A stretch of 64,000 nucleotides of DNA from Halomonas sp. SpR8 (GTDB lineage Bacteria > Pseudomonadota > Gammaproteobacteria > Pseudomonadales > Halomonadaceae), in NCBI RefSeq assembly GCF_031010195.1, contig NZ_JAUAMC010000002.1:496001-560000 (forward strand), in the 5' to 3' direction. Position 1 is the first letter of the stretch, and the number at the start of each line of letters is the position of its first letter. Both the position numbers and the translations under genes were made by a program. The notes under the pieces are model-generated. The model ran no database searches. It was not told where the DNA came from and saw only the letters and a list, made by a program, of their open reading frames with translations. This document shows, piece after piece, positions 45,714 through 56,487 of the stretch.

Positions 45714-46361
45714 TTAAAGCAGCGCTAGCTGACGCTGAACAGGCGCAAAACTGCGGCGGTGATCTGGCAAGGGCCCATGAGCGGCAAGCGCGGCGAGATG
45801 CTCTTTGGTGGGATACCCCTTATGGCGCGCAAAGCCATACTCAGGATAGCGCATATCCAGCGTTACCATTTGGGCATCGCGAGCGACTTTAGCCAAAATC
45901 GACGCCGCGGCAATGGCGCAGTGGCGTGAGTCGCCCTTCACCACCGCCTGGCCTGGCAGCCGATGGCCGGGTAACTTGTTGCCATCGACGAGTAGATATT
46001 CCGCTGCGGGTGTCAGCCCATCAATCGCCCGACGCATGGCTAAATGGGTGGCGTGGTAGATATTCAGCGCATCCACCTCGGCCGCGCTGGCTTCTGCCAC
46101 GGCAAAGGCTAACGCCCGTTCACGGATCTGACTATCCAGCGTTTCTCGCTTGCGTGCAGTGAGTTTTTTAGAATCAGTAAGGCCTTCAATGGGCTGAGCG
46201 GGGTCAAGAATCACCGCGGCGGCCACCACGCTGCCGATCAACGGCCCGCGACCCACTTCATCCACCCCGGCCAGTCGCTCACCGCTATAGGCAATCTCAA
46301 GGGTTGGAAAATCCTTGTGGTCAATCAACCAGTGCTCAATGGCCATGTCGTTATTTTCCAT
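45714..46361 (-). CDS. rnhB: Ribonuclease HII
   Basis: 215 residues from ATG 46361, which has GGAGG 6 bases upstream and lies within the last codons of lpxB (11-base overlap); an ATG at 46346 is an alternative. Removes RNA, including single ribonucleotides, from DNA hybrids. Catalytic motifs: [14 protein letters not shown] and [10 protein letters not shown], then [12 protein letters not shown]. The order lpxB-rnhB-dnaE is conserved in gammaproteobacteria. Confidence 0.95.
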   Translation of the reverse strand: MENNDMAIEHWLIDHKDFPTLEIAYSGERLAGVDEVGRGPLIGSVVAAAVILDPAQPIEGLTDSKKLTARKRETLDSQIRERALAFAVAEASAAEVDALNIYHATHLAMRRAIDGLTPAAEYLLVDGNKLPGHRLPGQAVVKGDSRHCAIAAASILAKVARDAQMVTLDMRYPEYGFARHKGYPTKEHLAALAAHGPLPDHRRSFAPVQRQLALL

Positions 46362-47526
46362 CAGCAGCCTCCAACGGCTGGCCCGCTGCCAGCAGACTAA
46401 TCGCTTCGGCGGCACGGCGGCTGGCGTTGCGCTGGAGCGTAGCATGCATCTCGGCAAAGCGCGTTTCCAAGGCATGGCGGCTATTTTCGTCCGCCAGCAT
46501 AGCGCTGAGCTGGTCGGCAATCGCCTCTGCTGAGGCGGCCTCCTGAATCAGCTCAGGCACCAGCGTCTCCTGGGCAATCAAATTGGGCAGCGATACCCAC
46601 TGGGTTTTGACCATTCGCTTGGCCAGCCAGTGGGTGGCCGGGGCCATTTTGTAAGCCACCAGCATGCTACGGTGACACAGCATGGCTTCCAGCGCAGCGG
46701 TACCAGAGGCCAGCAGTACGACATCACTCGCGACCATCGCTTCGCGGGCCTGGCCATCGAGCAGCGTCGTGCACTCGGCCAGCTGCGGGTAGTTGGCCAG
46801 CAGCACACTAATTTCACGGCGGCGATCAGCGGTAGCCGCGGGAATAACCACCTGAAGCGCCGGGTGACGCTGGCAGAGCTGGGCGACCGCAGCAAGAAAG
46901 GTGTCGCCCAAAAAACGAATTTCGTTGGCCCGGGAGCCGGGCAGCAGCGCCAACACCTGGCAATCAGGCGCCAGCTCCAACGCCTGCCGGGTGGCAACAC
47001 GGTCATTTTCCAGCGCCATTTCGTCGGCCAGGGGATGGCCCACAAAGGCGACGGGCACTCGATGTTCACGATAGAAGGCGGCTTCAAACGGCAGCAGTGT
47101 CAACATACCGTCGACCGACTTGGCGATGCCTTTTACCCGCCCCTGACGCCATGCCCACACAGAAGGACTCACGTAATGAGCAGTGGCAATACCCGCTTCG
47201 CGAAGCTGGCGTTCCAGGCCTAAATTGAAGTCCGGCGCATCGATACCCAGCATAATATCAGGCTGCCAGGCCAGCGCTTCGGCTTTAAGGGTGCGCCGTA
47301 CACGGATCAGTTCGGGGAGGTGCTTGAGCACTTCAACCAACCCCATCACCGCGAGGGTCTCTAATGGAAAGCGGCTTTCCATGCCTTCTGCCTGCATACG
47401 CGGCCCGCCGATACCACGAAACTCGACGTTGGGATGGCGTACTTTGAGTTCACGCATCAGCCCGGCACCAAGAATATCGCCGGAGAGCTCCCCGGCGACC
47501 AGATAGACGCGTTGCAGGGTCATCAT
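46351..47526 (-). CDS. lpxB: Lipid-A-disaccharide synthase
   Basis: 391 residues. Joins UDP-diacylglucosamine and lipid X into the lipid A disaccharide at the inner membrane. [52 protein letters not shown] and [10 protein letters not shown] are family signatures. Two consecutive ATGs occur at the start; the first is used and no clear ribosome site is seen. Spaced 28 bases after lpxA. Confidence 0.97.
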   Translation of the reverse strand: MMTLQRVYLVAGELSGDILGAGLMRELKVRHPNVEFRGIGGPRMQAEGMESRFPLETLAVMGLVEVLKHLPELIRVRRTLKAEALAWQPDIMLGIDAPDFNLGLERQLREAGIATAHYVSPSVWAWRQGRVKGIAKSVDGMLTLLPFEAAFYREHRVPVAFVGHPLADEMALENDRVATRQALELAPDCQVLALLPGSRANEIRFLGDTFLAAVAQLCQRHPALQVVIPAATADRRREISVLLANYPQLAECTTLLDGQAREAMVASDVVLLASGTAALEAMLCHRSMLVAYKMAPATHWLAKRMVKTQWVSLPNLIAQETLVPELIQEAASAEAIADQLSAMLADENSRHALETRFAEMHATLQRNASRRAAEAISLLAAGQPLEAADGK

Positions 47527-47554
47527 TGCAAGATCACAGCCGGATTAGCATGGG

Positions 47555-48322
47555 TTAGCGGGTAATGCCGCGGGTCGAACGCTCAATAGAGGCGGCAAAG
47601 TGCTCGATTTCGGGCAGATCAAAACGGCTACGCATTTCGACCAGCGCCTGCTCAGTGGTTAGCCCTTGGCGGTAGACCATTTTATAGGCGGCGGTTAAGG
47701 CGTTAATCGCGTCGCGGCTAAAGCCACGGCGCTTTAAGCCCACCAAATTAAGGCCCCGCGCTTCGGCAGGGTTACCATTAATCATGATATAGGCAGGGGT
47801 GTCTTTGGTAATAATCGAGCCACCGCCGGCCATGGCGTGGTCGCCAAAATGGCAGAACTGATGCACCGCCGCCAGGCCCCCGAGGATGGCGTGATCGCCA
47901 ACGGTAACGTGACCCGCCAGAGTGACCTGATTGGCCAGAATGCAGTCGTTACCAATCACACAGTCATGGCCGACATGCACATAAGCCATAAACAGGTTGC
48001 GCGAACCAATGGTGGTTTCACTGCGATCCTGAACGGTGCCACGGTGAATCGTGGCGCCCTCGCGGATGACGTTATCATCGCCCATGACTAACCGCGTGGG
48101 CTCGCCTGCGTACTTTTTATCCTGGCAGTCTTCGCCTACCGAGGCGAACTGAAAGATCCGCGTGCGCTCACCCAGTGTGGTGGGGCCTTTGACCACCACA
48201 TGGGGGCCGATAACCGAATCCGCGCCGATCATAACGTCGGGGCCAATGATGCTAAAAGGGCCTACCTCAACGTTTTCGGCAAGCCGCGCCGTCGAGTCGA
48301 CCAGGGCAGTAGGATGTATCAA
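47555..48322 (-). CDS. lpxA: UDP-N-acetylglucosamine acyltransferase LpxA
   Basis: 255 residues. First lipid A step. Left-handed beta-helix hexapeptides ([19 protein letters not shown]) run through two thirds of the protein; the catalytic His is in [16 protein letters not shown], and [11 protein letters not shown] and KYAGEPTRL are typical. The start is TTG 48322, overlapping the fabZ stop in TTGA, with AGGAAGG upstream; an upstream TTG inside fabZ (48343) is less likely. Confidence 0.95.
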   Translation of the reverse strand: MIHPTALVDSTARLAENVEVGPFSIIGPDVMIGADSVIGPHVVVKGPTTLGERTRIFQFASVGEDCQDKKYAGEPTRLVMGDDNVIREGATIHRGTVQDRSETTIGSRNLFMAYVHVGHDCVIGNDCILANQVTLAGHVTVGDHAILGGLAAVHQFCHFGDHAMAGGGSIITKDTPAYIMINGNPAEARGLNLVGLKRRGFSRDAINALTAAYKMVYRQGLTTEQALVEMRSRFDLPEIEHFAASIERSTRGITR

Positions 48323-48762
48323 GCCACCTTCCTCTCGGCACAAATGATTTCCGCTTCGCAGGCTAACTCGCCGTCAACCGAAGCGCGACAGGCAAATTTC
48401 CAGATACCCCGTTTGCCTTTAATAACGTCGGCCTCCAAGGTAAGTTTGTCACCCGGCATCACTGGGCGCTTAAAGCGCACTTTATCGCTACCAACCAAGT
48501 AGTAAACATAGCCGTCAGCGGGTAATTTATTGACTGTTTTGAAACCGAGAATACCACATACTTGGGCCAGAGCCTCAACCACAAGCACGCCGGGCATAAT
48601 CGGGTGATGCGGAAAATGGCCGTTAAAAAATGGCTCATTGATGCTGACGTTTTTGTAGCCAACGATAGATTCGCCGATGGTTAATTGCGTTACTCGATCC
48701 ACCAGCAAAAACGGGTAACGGTGGGGCAAGTATTCGCGAATTTCATTGATATCCATAACCAT
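48319..48762 (-). CDS. fabZ: 3-hydroxyacyl-ACP dehydratase FabZ
   Basis: 147 residues from ATG 48762, 8 bases after GAGG. Dehydrates 3-hydroxyacyl-ACP in fatty acid elongation and competes with LpxA/LpxD for 3-hydroxymyristoyl-[17 protein letters not shown], the catalytic His in [15 protein letters not shown] and Glu in VVEALAQ are present. Shares four bases with lpxA. Confidence 0.96.
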   Translation of the reverse strand: MVMDINEIREYLPHRYPFLLVDRVTQLTIGESIVGYKNVSINEPFFNGHFPHHPIMPGVLVVEALAQVCGILGFKTVNKLPADGYVYYLVGSDKVRFKRPVMPGDKLTLEADVIKGKRGIWKFACRASVDGELACEAEIICAERKVA

Positions 48763-48792
48763 CGTAACGACCTCTATAAATGACAAAAACCT

Positions 48793-48827
48793 GATTAACT
48801 CTTAAAGACCGGATTAACTCTTAAAGA
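48793..48827 (-). repeat. 16-bp direct repeat upstream of fabZ
   Basis: GATTAACTCTTAAAGA occurs twice with a 19-bp period (48793-48808 and 48812-48827) in the 181-bp lpxD-fabZ gap, 31 bases upstream of the fabZ start. It may be a duplicated transcription-factor half-site or a slippage product. No gene is in this gap. Confidence 0.6.
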
Positions 48828-48943
48828 GAGTCAGGCAAATACCAGCACGTTTGCTGGTCAAAAGGTTGTGGATTATAAAGCGTTGCTGTTTAACCTCAAT
48901 CCAACAGCGGGTAAATCATTCAACTATAACCACAACTTGCCCA

Positions 48944-49978
48944 CTAATCTCGCTGCTTCTTTTCCAATCGCGCCAAACGCTTAGCGATATCGTCTAGCTG
49001 TTTAAATCGCACCGCATTTTTGCGCCACTGGATATTGGCCATGGCACCAGTACCGGAAGAGTAGACCCCAGGCTCATGGATTGAGTTGGTGACAAGGCTC
49101 ATTCCCGTCACCTGAACGCCATCGCAGATCGTCAGGTGGCCCGATAAACCCACCCCGCCCCCTAGCATACAGTGCTTGCCTACCTTGGTGGAGCCAGCAA
49201 TCCCCACGCAGCCTGCTAACGCGCTATGATCGCCAATGATGACGTTATGGGCAATTTGTACCTGACTATCAATTTTGACGTCATTGCCAATCACCGTATC
49301 ACCCAGCGCACCACGATCGATGCTCGAACAGCTGCCCACTTCCACGTCATCACCCAATACAACGCCACCCAACTGGGCGATCTTATGCCAGCCAGCACCG
49401 TCGTGGGCAAAACCAAAGCCGTCACCGCCAATCACGCAACCGCTTTGCAAGATCGCGCGTTTGCCGATCACTACGCCATGACACAGGGTCACGTTGGCAT
49501 GCAAACGCGTTGCTTCACCGATAGTGCTATCAGCCCCCACCACGCTGCCAGCACCAATCACGACGCGGTCACCTAACACTACGCCCGCTTCAATGACGGC
49601 GTGAGCTTGAATGGACACATCGGCGCCTAGCTGAACGCTGTCCGCCACTATTGCAGTGGGATGGATGCCAATAACGTCGCGGGCGGGCAACGGGTCGAAC
49701 AGCTGCGATAGCTTGGCATAGCCTAGATAAGGGTTGTCAATTTCCAGACGCGCTACGGGGCAGTGTTTGCCATGCTCAGGATGTAGCAATACCGCCGCTG
49801 CCTGAGTCGTCGCCAAATCTTTCAAATAGGCGCGGTTGGCCAAGAAAGCCACTTGATCCGGCTGCGCTTCTTTTAGCGTCGCCAGACCACGAATTGGCTG
49901 CTGGCCATCGCCGTTAAAGGCGATGCCCAAATGGCGCGCAATATCTGCAAGAGTGAGGTGATGAGAAGCTTGCGTCAT
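48944..49978 (-). CDS. lpxD: UDP-3-O-(3-hydroxymyristoyl)glucosamine N-acyltransferase LpxD
   Basis: 344 residues. Third lipid A step. An N-terminal uridine-binding domain (TLADIARHLGIAFNGDG, IRGLATLKEAQPDQVAFL) is followed by hexapeptide repeats and a C-terminal helix. The catalytic His is in QIAHNVIIGDHSALAG. Position between skp and fabZ is as in E. coli. Confidence 0.97.
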   Translation of the reverse strand: MTQASHHLTLADIARHLGIAFNGDGQQPIRGLATLKEAQPDQVAFLANRAYLKDLATTQAAAVLLHPEHGKHCPVARLEIDNPYLGYAKLSQLFDPLPARDVIGIHPTAIVADSVQLGADVSIQAHAVIEAGVVLGDRVVIGAGSVVGADSTIGEATRLHANVTLCHGVVIGKRAILQSGCVIGGDGFGFAHDGAGWHKIAQLGGVVLGDDVEVGSCSSIDRGALGDTVIGNDVKIDSQVQIAHNVIIGDHSALAGCVGIAGSTKVGKHCMLGGGVGLSGHLTICDGVQVTGMSLVTNSIHEPGVYSSGTGAMANIQWRKNAVRFKQLDDIAKRLARLEKKQRD

Positions 49979-50033
49979 GGGAACCCAGGGAAGCGCCGGG
50001 GCGGAAACGCCGCGCCCAGCGTCATTAAATTGT

Positions 50034-50531
50034 TTAGAGTGAATCGAATATCTGGGTGACTTCGTCAGTCACGTTGGGCAGATCTACCCCTGAGTGCAGT
50101 ACGCCCTGGGGCTCAACCAGCACATCAATCCCGTGACGCTCCAGCACCTGCGCGACGGCTCGCTCCAGCTTGGGCTCTGCGCCCTCTAAAAACTGCTGTT
50201 CGGAGTTCTGCTGCGCTTGCACAACTTCTCGACGAAGCTGCTCAAAACGACTGCCTTTCTGCTGTAATTCGCTAATCAGCGACTCACGCTGAGACTGGGC
50301 CATGGTTTCGCCTTCATTCTGTAGGCGCTGCTGTAACTGCTGTAGCTCATTACCCAGGCTCTCCGCTTCGCGCTGCTGATTACCGATTTGCCCTTCTAAG
50401 CTGCTCAGTGACGTTTGCGCAGACTGGGTATTCATCAACGCTGCTCGCCAATCCAGCACCGCCACTTCCGCGGCATGAGCAGGCAAGGCCATCGCGCCCA
50501 ACAGGCAGACTACCGCTGTTAGCTTACGCAT
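50034..50531 (-). CDS. skp: Periplasmic chaperone Skp (OmpH)
   Basis: 165 residues: signal peptide MRKLTAVVCLLGAMALPAHA, a short beta strand AEVAVLDWRAAL, then a long Gln/Glu-rich coiled coil (QIGNQQREAESLGNELQQLQ) and a C-terminal strand region (LVEPQGVLHSGVDL). Carries unfolded outer-membrane proteins to BamA. It immediately follows bamA, 74 bases apart. Confidence 0.93.
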   Translation of the reverse strand: MRKLTAVVCLLGAMALPAHAAEVAVLDWRAALMNTQSAQTSLSSLEGQIGNQQREAESLGNELQQLQQRLQNEGETMAQSQRESLISELQQKGSRFEQLRREVVQAQQNSEQQFLEGAEPKLERAVAQVLERHGIDVLVEPQGVLHSGVDLPNVTDEVTQIFDSL

Positions 50532-50605
50532 CGTGTTAACTCCTTAGGTCACGCTAGCGCGCGCCACCATGGCACGCGATCTAGCAAAATCAGAACGATT
50601 GGCCG

Positions 50606-52957
50606 TTAGAACGTTTGGCCTAGCGAGAACTGGAAGAACTGAGTATCGTCACCGCTTTCATCGTTAAGTGGTTCGGCGACGCTAAAGGTCAGTGGGCCGA
50701 CCGGCGTTAACCAGGATAGACCGATACCGGCGCTGTAGCGCAAATCACCTAAATCAACCCCAGAGTTACACCGTTGCCGACCAGCATCTTCCTCAAGCAC
50801 ATCGTAGCAGGAGCTCAGGAAAGTATTACCGCCATCCACGAACAGCGATGTTTGCAACGCACGCTGGTCTTCAATAAACGGTAGCGGGAAGATGACTTCG
50901 GCGCTGCCTTCGATCGATACGTTACCACCTAAAGTTCGATCGCGGCCGCTTTCCGTTGCTGGCGTCGTGCGCTGACCAAGCGTATTAGAGGTGTAGCCTC
51001 GAACCGAGCCCAGGCCGCCCGCGTAGAAGTTCTCATAGAACGGGAACGGATCATCGCCACCCAGCGTATCGGCATAGCCAACGTTGCCGGTAAATTTAAG
51101 CGCGAAGGACTCATCAGCGTTGAGCGGGAAAAGCTGCTGCGCACGCGCACGCAGTTTGTAATATTCCGCATCACTGCCCGGCACCCCAGTTTCTACTGAC
51201 AGGCGCTGATAGCTACCGTCCGTCGGCATAATGCCCCGGTTAAGATTGTTGCGTGTCCAACTGGCAGTCAACTTCAGACTTTGCGCATTGTCGCCCTCGT
51301 CCTGTACATAGCGACGAATTTCCGAGGCCGTATCGAAGTAGGTTTTCACCGTTAGGTCTTCAACGCTGGCACCAAAGTTGAGCCGCGATAATTCGCTGAC
51401 GGGGTAGCCAAAGTTGATACCAGCGCCATAAGCATCCGTTGAGAACGTCGAAATATCCGAATCGGCGTAGTCGGTTTCACGGTAAAACACATTGTAGCCG
51501 CGCGAAATACCATCCAGCGTCCAGTAGGGGTCGGTAAACCCAAAGTTGACACTGGTAAAGGTGTCACTGCGCTGTGCGCCTACATTGACTCGGTTACCCG
51601 TGCCCAGGAAGTTATTCTGCGACAAACCAACGCCGTAAATTACCCCGGCACTTTGGGAGAAACCCACGCTGGCAGAGACTGAGCCGGAGGGCTGCTCTTC
51701 AACACTGTAGGTGACATCCAACAGATCGGGCTCACCCGGAACAGGCTGGGTATCAACTTCCACTTGGCTAAAGAAACCCAGCCGCTCGAGGCGCTGACGC
51801 GACTGCGTGATGGCTTCGGTGGAAGCAGGCGCGCCTTCCAACTGCGTCATTTCACGGCGCAGCACTTCATCCTGGGTCGTGGTATTGCCGAAGAACTCGA
51901 TACGGCGCACATAGGCTCTTTCGCCCGGCTCAACGGCAATCACCAGATCCACCGTCTCACCATCATTTGACATTTCAGGTACGCCCCGAACATCAGCAAA
52001 GGCAAAGCCTTCGGCACCTAAACGCTGGCGCAGTGCTTCGGTTGACGTATTAACATCGCTGCGAGAAAAGATTTCACCCTCTTCGACGGTAAGCAGTTGG
52101 CGAGCTTCGTTTTCGCTGATCTGTAGATCACCCGCGAAGCGAATGTCGCCAACGCGATATTGGGCGCCTTCATCAACGTTGAGGGTAATAAAGATTTCGG
52201 ACTTTTCCGGGCCGATCGACACTTGGGTCGAGGTAACGTCAAAGTTGACATAGCCGCGATCCAAGTAGAAAGAGCGCAGTCGTTCAATATCGCCAGACAG
52301 CGCTTCGCGGGAATACTCATCGCTCGAGAACCAGCCGAAGATACGCCCTGGCCGGTCATTAAGTTCAAATACTTCGCGCAGGGTTTCGTCATCGAAAGCA
52401 TTGTTGCCAACGATATTGATTTGACGAATTTTAGCGACTTCACCTTCGTTGATATTGATATTGACCTGAACACGGCCCTCATCAACCTCTTCAACTTCGG
52501 TATCAATACTGGCACTGTAGCGGCCTTGAGACTGATAAACGCCTTCCAACTCGCGCTGAATCTCTTCCAGGGTGGAGAGCTCCAACACCTGGCCTTCCGA
52601 GAGTCCCGATTCACGCAAACCGTTGCGCAGATCCTCTTCGGAGATCTGGTCGTTGCCGGTTATATCTAACCGCGCAATGGTTGGCCGTTCAACGACCTGA
52701 ATAACCAGCACATCGCCTTCGCGGGCTAATGAAACATCGTCAAACAGCCCCGTTGCAAATAGGTCGCGTGCCGCAGCGGCTAGCTGAGCTTCGCTGACGC
52801 GCTCATTGGCACTTACCGGAAATGCATTGAAGACCGAGGCGGCGGATACCCGCTGCAGTCCTTCCACTCGAATGTCTGAAACATCAAAGGATTGTGCTTG
52901 GGCGCCGCTGGCGCCTGCCAGCAAAAGTGCCGCCATTCCAAGGGTCTTGATTTTCAT
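50606..52957 (-). CDS. bamA: Outer membrane protein assembly factor BamA
   Basis: 783 residues: signal peptide ending GASGAQA, five POTRA domains (about 25-425; FDVSDIRVEGLQRVSAASVF is the first), and a C-terminal beta barrel with the final Phe of LGQTF. The GSVRGYTSNTLG segment corresponds to the conserved (V/I)RG(F/Y) loop. Catalyses insertion of outer-membrane proteins. Flanked by rseP and skp in the usual order. Confidence 0.97.
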   Translation of the reverse strand: MKIKTLGMAALLLAGASGAQAQSFDVSDIRVEGLQRVSAASVFNAFPVSANERVSEAQLAAAARDLFATGLFDDVSLAREGDVLVIQVVERPTIARLDITGNDQISEEDLRNGLRESGLSEGQVLELSTLEEIQRELEGVYQSQGRYSASIDTEVEEVDEGRVQVNININEGEVAKIRQINIVGNNAFDDETLREVFELNDRPGRIFGWFSSDEYSREALSGDIERLRSFYLDRGYVNFDVTSTQVSIGPEKSEIFITLNVDEGAQYRVGDIRFAGDLQISENEARQLLTVEEGEIFSRSDVNTSTEALRQRLGAEGFAFADVRGVPEMSNDGETVDLVIAVEPGERAYVRRIEFFGNTTTQDEVLRREMTQLEGAPASTEAITQSRQRLERLGFFSQVEVDTQPVPGEPDLLDVTYSVEEQPSGSVSASVGFSQSAGVIYGVGLSQNNFLGTGNRVNVGAQRSDTFTSVNFGFTDPYWTLDGISRGYNVFYRETDYADSDISTFSTDAYGAGINFGYPVSELSRLNFGASVEDLTVKTYFDTASEIRRYVQDEGDNAQSLKLTASWTRNNLNRGIMPTDGSYQRLSVETGVPGSDAEYYKLRARAQQLFPLNADESFALKFTGNVGYADTLGGDDPFPFYENFYAGGLGSVRGYTSNTLGQRTTPATESGRDRTLGGNVSIEGSAEVIFPLPFIEDQRALQTSLFVDGGNTFLSSCYDVLEEDAGRQRCNSGVDLGDLRYSAGIGLSWLTPVGPLTFSVAEPLNDESGDDTQFFQFSLGQTF

Positions 52958-53057
52958 GCAGTCAATTCGCTCGCGTTGGTCTGCCGATCATTCCAGAAAG
53001 GCACCATATACATTTGTGCAGGCAGATGACAAGGCATCCTGCGCGCTACACGCGTCA

Positions 53058-54416
53058 TTACCACAGGCGCATCAGATCAAAATAGAGGGCCATCAACATT
53101 AGGGTGCCGACCATGGCAAGCCCAATGCGTAATCCTACGGCTTGGGTTTTTTCAGATACTGGTCGTCCACGCACGACCTCCATAAAATAATAAAGCAAGT
53201 GACCTCCATCGAGCACGGGGATAGGTAATAAGTTAAGCACCCCAAGGCTGATAGAAAGATACGCTAGAAAGCCGACAAACGCTTCCATCCCTGCACGTGC
53301 CGAATCACCAGACACCTGTGCGATGGTAATCGGTCCCGATAAATTAGAAGGCGAAATAAGCCCAACCAGCATCTTCCGAATAGCGTCAACGGTCAGTAAC
53401 GTCATTTCACCAGTGCGTGATAGCGACTGGCCTACCGCCTCGATAGGGCCATAGCGAATTTCACGCTGAAACTCTGCGGGCCACTCAACCTGCTGAGCAC
53501 CAGCACCGATATAGCCAATCTCTACCCCTGTGTCCAGGCTGTTACGCCCCGGAGTGAGAGCAACGGTTGACTGTTCGCCGTCTCGCTCGTAAGTGAGTTG
53601 CAGCGTTTCACCGGGACTGCCTCGGACAATATTAACAAAATGCATCCAATCATCGACTGGTTCGCCGTTTATCGCCACTATTGTGTCGCCCGCCGCCAGC
53701 CCCGCCTGCTCAGCGGCTTCGCCGCTTATCACTTGTCCTAAAACAGCCGGAAACTCAGGCTGCCAAGGTGTGATACCGAGCGTTTTTAGCGGCTGCGGCG
53801 GATCCTGACGAACCAGGTAATCAGTGACAGGCAGTGTATAGCGCTGCGCATCTGACGAACCTTCGGACCGCGCGGCGATATCTAGGTCACCGCTAAAGCC
53901 AATAATCGACACCAGCTTTAGGTTAACATCTTCCCAAGAGCGCATCTCATCGCCTTGAATGGCGACAATTTCATCACCCGGTGTAAGCCCTGCCTGTTGG
54001 GCGGGTGAATCAGGTGCAACGTTCCCCACCATCGGCGAAACTACCGTGGTACCCGCGACAAACAGCGCCCAGTAAGCAACGATGGCAAGGAGAAAATTAG
54101 CAATCGGGCCTGCCGCTACAATAGCAATGCGCTGCCATACTGTCTTGCGATTAAACGCTTGGTCGAGCTGGTCGTGAGGCACCGGCGCTTCACGCTCATC
54201 GAGCATTTTGACATAGCCGCCCAGGGGAATAGCGGCTATGGCAAATTCAGTGCCCTGACGGTCAACCCGCGACCATAACGGCTTGCCAAAGCCCACTGAA
54301 AAACGCAGCACCTTAACCCCACAGCGCCGTGCCACCCAAAAGTGGCCGAACTCATGAAAGGTGACTAATAGGCCCAGCACGACAATAACCGCTAAAATAT
54401 TCTGTATCAGGCCCAC
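53058..54416 (-). CDS. rseP: Site-2 zinc protease RseP
   Basis: 452 residues. Intramembrane protease that finishes RseA cleavage to release sigma-E. HEFGH (H21, E22, H25) in the first membrane helix and the third ligand region LNLLPIPVLDGGHLL near the C-terminus are intact. Two PDZ domains (about 115-200 and 210-300: VAPDSPAQQAGLTPGDEI and EAAEQAGLAAGDTIVA) lie between. Sits upstream of its functional partner bamA. Confidence 0.97.
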   Translation of the reverse strand: MGLIQNILAVIVVLGLLVTFHEFGHFWVARRCGVKVLRFSVGFGKPLWSRVDRQGTEFAIAAIPLGGYVKMLDEREAPVPHDQLDQAFNRKTVWQRIAIVAAGPIANFLLAIVAYWALFVAGTTVVSPMVGNVAPDSPAQQAGLTPGDEIVAIQGDEMRSWEDVNLKLVSIIGFSGDLDIAARSEGSSDAQRYTLPVTDYLVRQDPPQPLKTLGITPWQPEFPAVLGQVISGEAAEQAGLAAGDTIVAINGEPVDDWMHFVNIVRGSPGETLQLTYERDGEQSTVALTPGRNSLDTGVEIGYIGAGAQQVEWPAEFQREIRYGPIEAVGQSLSRTGEMTLLTVDAIRKMLVGLISPSNLSGPITIAQVSGDSARAGMEAFVGFLAYLSISLGVLNLLPIPVLDGGHLLYYFMEVVRGRPVSEKTQAVGLRIGLAMVGTLMLMALYFDLMRLW

Positions 54417-54463
54417 ACTGGACTCCTTTACGCCCCGCTCTTAATGCCCAGCTCAGCGAATGC

Positions 54464-55672
54464 TTAAGCGGACCACCTTGCTACCATCTCTTGCGCCTGC
54501 TGCCGCGCCCACTGATCGGTGGCCAATACGCTTTCAATACTGTCGACATGGCCATGAAAGGGGCGCGAGAGGACGTCAGCCACCAATTGCCCAATCGCTG
54601 TAAAACCAACCCGTCGCTGCAGAAAGGCGTCGACTGCGACTTCATTAGCGGCGTTTAACACGACGGGCGCCATACCGCCTTGCTGCATGGCATCGCGGGC
54701 AAGCCCTAAACAGGGGAAACGCGCTTCATCAGGCGCTTCAAAATCGAGCCGCGCCACCTGGAAAAGATCCAGCGTTTCGACCCCGGCGTCAATACGCTCA
54801 GGCCACGCAAGCCCGTAGGCTATCGGCGTGCGCATATCTGGATTACCTAACTGGGCAATCACCGAACCATCCTGATACGCCGCCATGGAGTGAATCACGC
54901 TTTGAGGGTGCACCACCACCTGGATCTGCTCAGGAGTTGCGTCAAACAGCCAACACGCTTCAATGAGTTCCAGCCCCTTATTCATTAGCGTGGCGCTATC
55001 TACCGAAATTTTACGTCCCATTGACCAGTTAGGATGAGCGCAGGCTTGCTCGGGCGTCACGTTATTAATATCAGCCTGACTCCAGGTACGAAACGGCCCT
55101 CCAGAGGCCGTAAGCATCAATTGGCTGATGCCATGGCGTGCCAAACCACCTCGATGCTCTGCAGGTAGACACTGGTAAATGGCATTATGTTCGGAATCAA
55201 TCGGTAGTAACGTCGCGCCAGCGCGGGAAACGGCGTCCATAAACAGCGCGCCACTCATCACCAGCGCTTCTTTATTGGCCAGCAGCACACGCTTACCCGC
55301 CTCGGCAGCAGCCAACGCAGGCAGTAATCCCGCAGCGCCAACAATCGCCGCCATTACACAGTCAACGCTAGCATCCCGAGCGACGTCGCAAAGCGCTTCA
55401 GGCCCTGCGTTCACCTCAGTTGGCTGACCGACACGCTTAAGTTCTAGACGCAGCCAAGTGGCATCGGCTTCGCTATCCAACACGGCGACGGCTGGCCGAT
55501 ACGTTAAACACTGGGCGAGTAGGGCCTCTTTGGAGGTGTGCGCCGTCAAGGCATAAACGTCATAGCGGTCAGGGTGACGGCCAATCACATCCAGCGTGCT
55601 GGTGCCGATGGAGCCTGTCGACCCGAGCACCGTTATACGCTGCAAAGACGGTTGATACGTTTGCTGACTCAT
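54464..55672 (-). CDS. dxr: 1-deoxy-D-xylulose 5-phosphate reductoisomerase
   Basis: 402 residues. MEP isoprenoid pathway step giving 2-C-methyl-erythritol 4-phosphate. NADPH loop [43 protein letters not shown] and [11 protein letters not shown] contain active-site residues; the C-terminal helix domain is complete. Overlaps the cdsA stop by 4 bases. Confidence 0.97.
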   Translation of the reverse strand: MSQQTYQPSLQRITVLGSTGSIGTSTLDVIGRHPDRYDVYALTAHTSKEALLAQCLTYRPAVAVLDSEADATWLRLELKRVGQPTEVNAGPEALCDVARDASVDCVMAAIVGAAGLLPALAAAEAGKRVLLANKEALVMSGALFMDAVSRAGATLLPIDSEHNAIYQCLPAEHRGGLARHGISQLMLTASGGPFRTWSQADINNVTPEQACAHPNWSMGRKISVDSATLMNKGLELIEACWLFDATPEQIQVVVHPQSVIHSMAAYQDGSVIAQLGNPDMRTPIAYGLAWPERIDAGVETLDLFQVARLDFEAPDEARFPCLGLARDAMQQGGMAPVVLNAANEVAVDAFLQRRVGFTAIGQLVADVLSRPFHGHVDSIESVLATDQWARQQAQEMVARWSA

Positions 55673-56487
55673 AGGGGCTGCACCCGAACAAGCACTTCGA
55701 TATAGAACAGCGCAAACAGCGGAATCGCCGCGGTCAGGCTATCAATTCGATCCAATACTCCGCCGTGACCGGGCAGTAATTGACTGGAATCTTTAATATT
55801 ACGGTGGCGCTTTAGCATGCTTTCCAGCAGATCCCCAAGCACAGAGGTCAACGTCACTACCGCGGTCACCACAATGAGAGTGAGACTACCGGCCATATTC
55901 AGTGACAGCGAGAGGGCGAAGAGAAGCGCCAGAATAGTGGTCGTTGCTAATCCGCCCAGCACGCCTTCCCATGATTTTCCTGGACTCACATGAGGGGCCA
56001 ACTTACGTCTTCCCCAGTTTCGTCCTACAAAATAGGCGCCAATATCCGCACACCAAACCAACAGCAGTACGAACAGCAGCCAAACACTGCCACTATCGCG
56101 CAGAATGTTAAAGCCCACCCAGCAGGGCAACAGTACCCACAGGCCCATCGCCAAACGCCTTGCGGTTGATTGCCACTGCTGGCCTGCGACGGGGTAGCGG
56201 GTTACCCAATAGAGGTTCAGTAACCAGCCTGCAGCGGCCAGCCAAAGCGGCCATATCGCCGTGGCGCCACCCAGCAGCCACATGACCAGCATCAACCCCG
56301 CCATTGCGGCCACTAACAGAGTGCGCTGAGCTGACCGTGTAACGCCTGCCAGGTTGGCCCACTCCCAGGTGCCGAGCAGCACGATAAGCGCTGTAAACAA
56401 CGCATAGGCGCCGCCGTCTAATCCAAACAGGCCAACCAGCACCAAGGGTGCTAACCAGGCTGCGGTAATAATCCGCTGTTTAAGCAC
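55669..56487 (-). CDS. cdsA: Phosphatidate cytidylyltransferase
   Basis: 272 residues, about seven membrane helices. Makes CDP-diacylglycerol for all phospholipids. The signature near the C-terminus is [20 protein letters not shown] followed by VLDRIDS. The start overlaps uppS by 8 bases and the stop overlaps dxr by 4, so the genes are translationally linked. Confidence 0.96.
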   Translation of the reverse strand: MLKQRIITAAWLAPLVLVGLFGLDGGAYALFTALIVLLGTWEWANLAGVTRSAQRTLLVAAMAGLMLVMWLLGGATAIWPLWLAAAGWLLNLYWVTRYPVAGQQWQSTARRLAMGLWVLLPCWVGFNILRDSGSVWLLFVLLLVWCADIGAYFVGRNWGRRKLAPHVSPGKSWEGVLGGLATTTILALLFALSLSLNMAGSLTLIVVTAVVTLTSVLGDLLESMLKRHRNIKDSSQLLPGHGGVLDRIDSLTAAIPLFALFYIEVLVRVQPL

